A stretch of 9,587 bases of DNA, taken from contig JAJYAE010000160.1 in assembly GCA_021779695.1 (NCBI GenBank), positions 1-9,587 of the forward strand, in the 5' to 3' direction. Below the pieces are notes generated by a model. That model had not been told where the DNA came from and did no database searches. It saw only the letters and a list, made by a program, of their open reading frames with translations. This stretch comes from Acidobacteriota bacterium (GTDB lineage Bacteria; Acidobacteriota; Terriglobia; Terriglobales; Acidobacteriaceae). Below, in pieces: positions 1 through 5,212 of the stretch (position 1 is its first letter; every line of letters begins with the position of its first letter). Made by a program: the position numbers and the translations under genes.

Positions 1-475
1 CGTTGGTGTCGGGGCCGGAGTTGGCCATGGCGAGGCGGCCGGGGACATCGAAGTTGAGGTCGGGGTCGAACTCATCGGGGAAGGTGTAGCCGGGGTCACC
101 CATGCCAGTGCCGGCGGGGTCGCCGCCCTGAATCATGAATTCGGGAATGACGCGGTGGAAGGTCGTGCCATCGTAGAGCGGCTTGTTGTGCTGCTTCTTG
201 TGGGTGACGGGGTCGGTCCAGTCTTTGGTGCCCTGGGCGAGCGCGATGAAGTTGGCGACGGCGTGGGGGGCCTGCTTCTGGAAGAACTGACAGGTGATGC
301 GGCCCATGGAGGTGTCCATGATGACGTGGGGGCCGTTGGGCTGCACGAGTGCTGCGGGTGTGGCCGTGGGCGCGTCGGGTATGTCGGCGGCGGGCTTGGC
401 AGTGTCCTGCGCGAGCGATGCAGTGGTGAAGGCGAGGCCGAGGGTGGCAACGAGGAGTGCGTGCTGGATATTCAT
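1..475 (-). CDS. Exported cyclophilin-type peptidyl-prolyl cis-trans isomerase, C-terminus outside window
   Basis: This gene encodes a cyclophilin-family proline isomerase, an enzyme that speeds cis-trans isomerisation of X-Pro bonds during protein folding. The visible 158 residues begin with a Sec-type signal peptide (residues 1-22, hydrophobic core followed by ASLAQ), so it should act in the periplasm. A Pro/Ala-rich spacer (about 23-48) leads to the cyclophilin domain. The hallmark FHRVIPEFMIQGGDP at 106-120 supplies R108, F113 and Q116, which match the catalytic and binding Arg, Phe and Gln of the family. The segment MANSGPDTN at 150-158 matches the conserved MAN-GP-TNG strand, and the QFFI motif expected next is cut off by the window edge. 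ATG at 475 is chosen because it yields a complete signal peptide, although no good Shine-Dalgarno precedes it. It lies downstream of the DUF1501 gene on the same strand, separated by 131 bases that contain a strong hairpin, so it is probably transcribed separately. Confidence 0.95.
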   Translation of the reverse strand, partial: MNIQHALLVATLGLAFTTASLAQDTAKPAADIPDAPTATPAALVQPNGPHVIMDTSMGRITCQFFQKQAPHAVANFIALAQGTKDWTDPVTHKKQHNKPLYDGTTFHRVIPEFMIQGGDPAGTGMGDPGYTFPDEFDPDLNFDVPGRLAMANSGPDTN

Positions 476-545
476 GCCAATTCTGAGGGTACAACAAGGG
501 GAACGCGGGTCGCCAATGCGCGAGAGCGGCGGAGGATTCGAAAGG

Positions 546-584
546 CTCCATCCTTTCCGTGTGGTGGATACGGAAAGGATGGAG
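546..584 (-). terminator. Perfect 15-bp hairpin, candidate terminator after the DUF1501 gene
   Basis: Arm 546-560 (CTCCATCCTTTCCGT) is the exact reverse complement of arm 570-584, with a 9-base loop at 561-569. It starts 22 bases past the stop of the minus-strand DUF1501 gene and ends 70 bases before the cyclophilin start. Read on the minus strand it is followed by CCTTTCGAATCC, not by a T-run, so it is not a textbook intrinsic terminator. It could still stop transcription or protect an mRNA 3' end. A further CCTTTC (540-545, minus strand) can also pair with the GAAAGG inside the downstream arm. Confidence 0.5.
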
Positions 585-606
585 GATCCTGCGTTGGGCG
601 TGAGGC

Positions 607-1854
607 CTACGCCAGACGCAGGAAGCGGTTGGGCGCGATGTTGGCGCCGGGGAAGACGAGGCCCAGGTTGCCGGTGTTGAGTGTGGTGGTGACGAGCTCG
701 CCGAGGACCTGGCGGTAGTCGGTGGTGAGTGCGAGGTCGCGGCCCTGGTTGAGCTGATCGTTGTCGAGGCCGGGCCATTGGCCGTAGACCTTGCCGCCGC
801 GGATGTGGCCGCCGAGGACGAACATGACGTTGGCGTGGCCGTGATCGGTGCCGCCGGTGCCGTTTTCGTGGGCGGTGCGGCCGAATTCGGACATGGTGAC
901 GAGGGCGATGTTTTCGGCGTCGTCGCCCATGTCGCGCCAGAAGGCGGCGATGGAGTCAGAGAAGTCGCGGAGGCGATTGGCGAGCTGGCCGTTGACGCTG
1001 CCCTGATTCTGATGGGTGTCCCAGCCGGTGACGTCGGTGAAGGCGGCTTCGACACCGAGGTTGGCCTTGAGGAGCTGGGCGATCTGGCGTATGTTGTTGC
1101 CGAATTCGGACTTTGGATAATCGGCGCCATTGGCGGGTGTGTATTGCGCGGGGTTGGCGGCGCGGAGCATCTGGACGGCGTCGAAGGTCTCTTCACCGGC
1201 AGCGTGGAAGATGCGGTCGTTGCTGGAGCCGTACATGGCGGCAAAGGCGCTGGCCGCTGGTGACGGAGCGGGTCCGCGGCCGCCGACGGCAAAGTCGTTG
1301 ACGTTGTTGAGGGAAATGGCTGGAATCGAACCGGCGAGGGTGAGCGGAACGTCGGCGCTGAGCGCGACGGCGCGGAAGGCGGTGTATTGCGCGGGTCGGC
1401 GGAGGTCTTCAGCCTGCAGGGCGCGATTGAGCCAGCCGTCGCGGGTGCTCTTGTTGCCGGGTGTGCCGGACTCCATGAAGTCCTGCGCGTCGAAGTGGGA
1501 GCGGGACATGTCGGGCGAGCCGACAGCGTGGACGATGGCGAGATGGCCCTGGTCGTAGAGCGGCTTGAAGGCGGCGAGCGAGGGATGCAGGCCGAAGGCG
1601 CCGTCGAGATCGAGGACCTGACTTTGCGGGATGGCGATACTGGGGCGCATTGCGTAGTAGTTGCGCTCGCGGAAGGGGACGACGAGGTTGAGGCCGTCTG
1701 CCGCGCCGCGCTGGAAGATGACGACGAGGCGGCGGTTGGGCGCGGCGGCCTGGGCCTGCGCGAGGACAGAGCGGACGAGGAAGCCGGGGAGGGCCGTGGT
1801 GCCGGCGAGCGCGAAGGCTCCGTTGCGGAGGAAGAAACGGCGGGATGAGGGCAT
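607..1854 (-). CDS. DUF1501 family protein with Tat signal
   Basis: This is a 415-residue DUF1501 protein. The family is related by fold to the sulfatase/alkaline phosphatase superfamily, but its reaction is not established. Residues 4-10 (SRRFFLR) match the twin-arginine motif almost perfectly and are followed by a hydrophobic stretch and LAQA, so export as a folded protein, possibly with a bound cofactor or metal, is likely. Family motifs seen are LVVIFQRGAADGLNLVVPF (about 43-61), GWDTHQNQ, MSEFGRT at 321-327 and GGTDHGH ending at H340; their Asp/Glu/His residues resemble metal ligands, which is inference. The length is usual for the family. The ATG at 1854 has an AGGAG seven bases upstream. 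The gene sits 14 bases after the DUF1800 stop, so the two are co-transcribed. Its third codon positions are strikingly C-rich compared with DUF1800. Confidence 0.95.
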   Translation of the reverse strand: MPSSRRFFLRNGAFALAGTTALPGFLVRSVLAQAQAAAPNRRLVVIFQRGAADGLNLVVPFRERNYYAMRPSIAIPQSQVLDLDGAFGLHPSLAAFKPLYDQGHLAIVHAVGSPDMSRSHFDAQDFMESGTPGNKSTRDGWLNRALQAEDLRRPAQYTAFRAVALSADVPLTLAGSIPAISLNNVNDFAVGGRGPAPSPAASAFAAMYGSSNDRIFHAAGEETFDAVQMLRAANPAQYTPANGADYPKSEFGNNIRQIAQLLKANLGVEAAFTDVTGWDTHQNQGSVNGQLANRLRDFSDSIAAFWRDMGDDAENIALVTMSEFGRTAHENGTGGTDHGHANVMFVLGGHIRGGKVYGQWPGLDNDQLNQGRDLALTTDYRQVLGELVTTTLNTGNLGLVFPGANIAPNRFLRLA

Positions 1855-1861
1855 GTGAGTT

Positions 1862-1866
1862 CTCCT
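1862..1866 (-). promoter_or_regulatory. Ribosome binding site of the DUF1501 gene
   Basis: The minus strand reads AGGAG here, seven bases before the ATG at 1854 and entirely inside the 14-base gap after the DUF1800 stop. It fixes the DUF1501 start and supports translation from a shared mRNA. Confidence 0.8.
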
Positions 1867-1868
1867 CT

Positions 1869-3992
1869 CTAACGGCGCTGGAATGCGGGCGAGCCGATGA
1901 GCAGGCCCGCGAGAACCTGGTCCTCGCGCTCGAGTACATTGGCGGCGCGACGTGGATCGATGTTGGGGTGCGACGCGAGCACTTCAGCTCCTGGGGAGTG
2001 CTGAGCAATCTGCTGATGGAATTGTTGGAGCAAAGCGGTGCGTGTGGGAGCGTCAAGACCGCCGGGGACAATCATTGTCTCGAGTCGGGCTTCCTCATTC
2101 GCGATAGGATCGGGCGATTGCGTGGAAGCTGTCACCGGGCCATCTTCCGGGTGCGGAGTCCAATCAGCGTAGATGCCCGGCAACCGATTCGCGGCGAGGG
2201 CCAGAGCGAAGTTCATGCGGTCCACGAGCGAACTGGTGCCGACCCATTCGGAAGCTGTCCAACCATACCCGCTGGGCGGGATGCATCCGTAAAGCGGCAT
2301 GCCCATCTGGCGGAGGGCATTGGCGACGGGGCGCAAATTCTTCACGCTGGCATCACTGGCGCGCAATGCGGAGACGACGTATTCGATGGGTGTTTTGACC
2401 TTGGCGCTCTCGTCGCTGGCCGACCAGAATTCCGGCGAGTGATAAAGAGTAGTGAGAACTGCTGCGATGTCGCCGCCGCTGGTCATGTAGGTGTGCGCCA
2501 TGCGGTCGATGAGAGTTTGCGGTGGATTGTCTGAGACAAATCGGATTGCGAGCTCGCGTGAGAGGAACTGTGCTGTGGCGGGGCGCGTGGCGAGGAAGTG
2601 AAGCAAAGTGCGGCCTTGCGCTTCTCCCTGGCCCTTGAATTTCTGTCCCATCACCTTTTCAGTGCCAGGCTCGTGGCGATTGGGATTGAAGACAAAGCCG
2701 CCGCCGCGTTGCGGCTGAGCGACACCCCAGCCGGTGAGGATGCGGGCGACCTGAGTGACGTCTGCCTGTGTATAGCCGCCGTTGACGCCGAGGGTGTGGA
2801 GCTCCATGAGCTCGCGGGCGTAGTTTTCATTGAGGCCTTCGGGCGCTTTGAGCTGGTTGGGTGGACGGCGCCCGCCGTTGCGCTGGGCGCGCTCCGCAGC
2901 GATGGAGTGCGGGCCGATGCTGATGGCGTTATCGAGGTAAAGCAGCATGGCGGGGCTGTGCGCGGAGGCTTCGAGAAGGTTTTCAAACTTGCCGAGTGCG
3001 AAAGGCCGAATGACGTCCCGCTCGAAGCTAACCAGGTAATACGGCATGACCTCGTTCTTGTGCAGGTAGATGTTGAAGTGATTGAGCCAGAAATCAGTCA
3101 TCACTTCCTGGAGCTGCGCGGATGAGTAGATGTCGCGCGTAAGTCGCGCGGCAATGAGTTCGTCGATGACGGTCCGCTCGGGATTTTCAAGCGCTGAGAC
3201 GATTTCAACCTGCCGGGGAGAAAGGCCGGCAACGAGGTCGGCACGCTCTTTGGGCCGAAGCGATTTGAGGAAGCTGTCGAGCTCAGGCTGGCGCATGGAG
3301 ATGAGCCGCACGACCCGCTGTTGTGGCTGCAGGCTGAGCATGTCCTTGATGAGGAGCATGTCCGCAGTAGGGGCACCCGGCGTCGCGAGGTCTTGTGCGT
3401 CCGGGGTGAAATCCGGGGGTGAGGACGCGCGGTTCATGGGGTTGGGATTGGGTGAGGCTGCTTCACTGGCGCCGATCACCGGAGTGTTGGTGGGGGCTGC
3501 GCCTTGGGCAGGCTTGACCTGCTGGCCCTGGGCCTGAAGGCGAGCAGAGATGCGATCCATCTGGTTTTGATAGATGGCGTGGAGTGGCTCGTCGGTGGGG
3601 ACTGTGAGACGCCGGTTGATTGACTGCCGTATCAGTGCATTGCTTGGCAGATTGTAGAGAAGGTCGGCTGGACTCAACTGCATTGCCGGGTACTGCGCGA
3701 GACGCTGATTGAGATCCGAGAGATCAATGGCATAAGGATGCAACTGCTGCTCAAACCACTGGTCGAGCCCGATGGAGCGGACGACTTGCACGTCGCCGGG
3801 GCGCGGGCCGAAGGTGAAGCGGTTGAGGGCGTGGAGAATGCGTGCATCTCCCTGAAGCTGAGTGGAAGCTTGCGAGGGTCGCGGGAACTGACCGGGTTGG
3901 TTCGCAGACGCGGCCTGTGCGGCGCACGCACCGGGTGGGCAGAGCAGGCTCAAACAAAGCAAAGCAGACACTGCACCATAAAGGGACTCCAT
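1869..3992 (-). CDS. Exported DUF1800 family protein
   Basis: This is a 707-residue DUF1800 protein of unknown biochemical function. The family is commonly encoded next to DUF1501 in acidobacteria, planctomycetes and proteobacteria. A hydrophobic N-terminal segment (about 6-24, ending ACAAQA) looks like a Sec signal peptide; cysteines at 13, 18 and 23 make a lipoprotein conceivable, but no good lipobox is present. The domain opens at about 54-86 (HALNRFTFGPRPGDVQ). Signature motifs are DFWLNHFNIYL at 300-310 and NENYARELMELHTLGV at 388-403, the best diagnostic of the family, followed by VARILTGWG. Between about 155 and 212 lies a Pro/Ala/Asn-rich low-complexity insertion that probably forms a linker. 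ATG at 3992 has GAGGAG eight bases upstream. It is the first gene of the pair with DUF1501 and lies 149 bases downstream of the anti-sigma gene on the same strand. Confidence 0.95.
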   Translation of the reverse strand: MESLYGAVSALLCLSLLCPPGACAAQAASANQPGQFPRPSQASTQLQGDARILHALNRFTFGPRPGDVQVVRSIGLDQWFEQQLHPYAIDLSDLNQRLAQYPAMQLSPADLLYNLPSNALIRQSINRRLTVPTDEPLHAIYQNQMDRISARLQAQGQQVKPAQGAAPTNTPVIGASEAASPNPNPMNRASSPPDFTPDAQDLATPGAPTADMLLIKDMLSLQPQQRVVRLISMRQPELDSFLKSLRPKERADLVAGLSPRQVEIVSALENPERTVIDELIAARLTRDIYSSAQLQEVMTDFWLNHFNIYLHKNEVMPYYLVSFERDVIRPFALGKFENLLEASAHSPAMLLYLDNAISIGPHSIAAERAQRNGGRRPPNQLKAPEGLNENYARELMELHTLGVNGGYTQADVTQVARILTGWGVAQPQRGGGFVFNPNRHEPGTEKVMGQKFKGQGEAQGRTLLHFLATRPATAQFLSRELAIRFVSDNPPQTLIDRMAHTYMTSGGDIAAVLTTLYHSPEFWSASDESAKVKTPIEYVVSALRASDASVKNLRPVANALRQMGMPLYGCIPPSGYGWTASEWVGTSSLVDRMNFALALAANRLPGIYADWTPHPEDGPVTASTQSPDPIANEEARLETMIVPGGLDAPTRTALLQQFHQQIAQHSPGAEVLASHPNIDPRRAANVLEREDQVLAGLLIGSPAFQRR

Positions 3993-4000
3993 GCTGTGGG

Positions 4001-4006
4001 CTCCTC
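4001..4006 (-). promoter_or_regulatory. Ribosome binding site of the DUF1800 gene
   Basis: The minus strand reads GAGGAG eight bases before the ATG at 3992, a strong match to the Shine-Dalgarno sequence. It selects this start, which is also the one giving a complete signal peptide. Confidence 0.8.
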
Positions 4007-4141
4007 AAAGACAAATGGGGAATCATTGCCCATCGTGAGGCACGGGCTTACTGCAGGGTCAAACTCAGATTGCAGAAAAAAGTTGTGGTGCGGGGCGGAA
4101 AATGCGGAGTATTGTGCTGCAGGTGAACGATGGATGAGGCT

Positions 4142-4378
4142 TCAACAGCCTTTTTTGCATCGGGCCATGATGGCTGCGTGGAGGCGTTCGCGGAGGCTGG
4201 TGGGGAGTTCGTAGATCTCGTGCGAGCGGTAGATCTCAATGGTCTTGCGCGTGGTGTTCAGGGTGACTTCGCAATGCTCGCAGCCTTTGAGGTGCTGCTG
4301 GAGCTCGGTGCGGGTTTCTGGCGCAACCGCGTCGTCGATGAGGTCGTCGAGGAGGGCGAGGAATTCAGAACAGGTCAT
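4142..4378 (-). CDS. Zinc-binding anti-sigma factor (zf-HC2/ZAS type), cytoplasmic
   Basis: This 78-residue protein should hold the adjacent ECF sigma factor inactive. It carries the zinc-associated anti-sigma signature: Cys3 near the start, then HLKGCEHC at 29-36 giving H29, C33 and C36 (HxxxCxxC). The helix before it (about 4-17) and the one after (37-50) fit the anti-sigma fold. There is no membrane segment, so it acts in the cytoplasm, as RsrA- or ChrR-like proteins do. In relatives the zinc cysteines can sense oxidation; that is inferred here. An extra pair, C74 and C78 (CKKGC), sits at the very C-terminus. The ATG overlaps the sigma factor stop as ATGA, and GGGGAG lies six bases upstream inside the sigma gene, so the two are translationally coupled at a fixed ratio. 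Confidence 0.92.
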   Translation of the reverse strand: MTCSEFLALLDDLIDDAVAPETRTELQQHLKGCEHCEVTLNTTRKTIEIYRSHEIYELPTSLRERLHAAIMARCKKGC

Positions 4379-5001
4379 TTCGCACTCCCCTTTTTCTTGC
4401 GGAAATAGCGGCTGAGGCGCTCACGGAGCTGAAGGCGGGCGCGCAGGAGCCGGGATTTGACGGCGGGCACGCTGAGGCCGAGGGTCTCTGCGGTCTCTTC
4501 GGTAGAAAGGCCGTCGACGTCGCGGAGGACAAAGACGATGCGGAAGCCAGGCGGAAGGCCCTGAATGGTCTTGCGCAGTATCTCTGCGAGTTCGGACTGG
4601 GTGTAGTTCTGCTCGGGGTCGGGAGCCCAGTCGGCGAGGTCGCGGGGGACGCTGCCCTCTTCGGTCTCGACATCTTCGTCGATGGAGACCATTTTCCCGG
4701 TGCGCCGCTTGCGCAGGCGCATGAGGCTCTCGTTAACCGCAATGCGAACCAGCCACGTGTAGAACTTGGAATTGCCCTGAAACTGGTCGAGCTTTTCAAA
4801 TGCCTTGAGGAAAGCGTCCTGCATGACGTCTTCAGCGTCTTCGCGATTCTGCGTGATGTGCTGAGCGATGCGGAAGACTTGGCGTTCATATTTCCTGACC
4901 AGCTGGTCGTAGGCGGAAACATCCCCGGCTCGCACCTGTTCGACGAGTGCGACATCGGGGTGCTGCTCGTTCTCGCCCGCAACTGATTGGATGGTCGCCA
5001 T
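4375..5001 (-). CDS. ECF-family RNA polymerase sigma factor
   Basis: This 208-residue protein is a group 4 (ECF, RpoE-like) sigma factor that directs RNA polymerase to a specialised promoter set. Region 2 spans about 30-100 with DAEDVMQDAFLKAF at 55-68 (core binding) and FYTWLVRIAVNESLMRLRKRR at 80-100 (-10 recognition). An acidic linker (about 107-135) leads to region 4 at about 146-197, with the helix-turn-helix GLSTEETAETLGLSVPAVKS recognising the -35 element. Length and domain order are typical, with no C-terminal extension. ATG at 5001 is the first start codon in an open frame that reaches back to a stop 60 bases upstream, but no good Shine-Dalgarno precedes it. It is followed, overlapping, by its anti-sigma gene and diverges from the transglycosylase gene. 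Autoregulation would be usual for the family but is not shown here. Confidence 0.96.
   Translation of the reverse strand: MATIQSVAGENEQHPDVALVEQVRAGDVSAYDQLVRKYERQVFRIAQHITQNREDAEDVMQDAFLKAFEKLDQFQGNSKFYTWLVRIAVNESLMRLRKRRTGKMVSIDEDVETEEGSVPRDLADWAPDPEQNYTQSELAEILRKTIQGLPPGFRIVFVLRDVDGLSTEETAETLGLSVPAVKSRLLRARLQLRERLSRYFRKKKGSAK
4385..4390 (-). promoter_or_regulatory. Ribosome binding site of the anti-sigma gene, inside the sigma gene
   Basis: The minus strand reads GGGGAG six bases before the ATG at 4378. It lies in the last codons of the sigma factor, so ribosomes finishing sigma can restart on the anti-sigma reading frame. Confidence 0.7.
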
Positions 5002-5012
5002 GGCTTTTGGTT

Positions 5013-5049
5013 GCGAGAATTCCCTGGGGAAAATGATCAGGCTTCTCGC
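5013..5049 (-). promoter_or_regulatory. Inverted repeat in the leader of the sigma factor mRNA
   Basis: GCGAGAA (5013-5019) and TTCTCGC (5043-5049) are perfect 7-bp inverted repeats, and an inner CCTG/CAGG pair extends the stem across a small internal loop. The structure ends 11 bases before the sigma factor ATG. It encloses the only purine-rich AGGGA tract in the leader, so it may influence initiation of a gene that otherwise lacks a ribosome binding site. Its function is inference. Confidence 0.35.
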
Positions 5050-5065
5050 GGGGTCCTTTCTCTAG

Positions 5066-5095
5066 AGTGTAGCGGAGGGTGGGGCGGGTCACCAA
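5066..5095 (-). promoter_or_regulatory. Candidate sigma70-type promoter of the sigma/anti-sigma genes
   Basis: On the minus strand TTGGTG (5090-5095) and TACACT (5066-5071) are separated by 18 bases. The -10 matches the consensus at four of six positions, but the -35 matches only in TTG. It would give a leader of roughly 55-60 bases that includes the inverted repeat at 5013-5049. This is a weak match by eye. Confidence 0.3.
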
Positions 5096-5178
5096 ACTGG
5101 AGTTGCTACCGTTGGGGTGGGTATCTCCGTCAGTGAGAGGGGGATGCAATATCTGGTTACGCCGTTGGTTCACCCTGC

Positions 5179-5206
5179 TTGAGTCAGAAGGCGGGCGGCA
5201 TAGAGT
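5179..5206 (+). promoter_or_regulatory. Candidate promoter of the lytic transglycosylase gene
   Basis: TTGAGT (5179-5184) and TAGAGT (5201-5206), 16 bases apart, each match the sigma70 consensus at four of six positions. Transcription would then begin at about 5213, the first base of the ATG. The mRNA would be leaderless or would start translation at the GTG at 5240. Confidence 0.3.
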
Positions 5207-5212
5207 GAAAGT

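Noticed and set aside
778..1263. Long open frames opposite the DUF1501 gene, for example 161 codons on the plus strand.
   Set aside because: They are antisense to a clearly conserved protein with strong C/G third positions, which creates open frames on the other strand. Their translations are low complexity and match nothing.
4081..5105. CAACT on the minus strand at 4081-4085 (before DUF1800) and 5101-5105 (before the sigma gene), possibly shared ECF -35 elements.
   Set aside because: A five-base match is expected by chance, and no common -10 element follows at the same spacing in the two regions.
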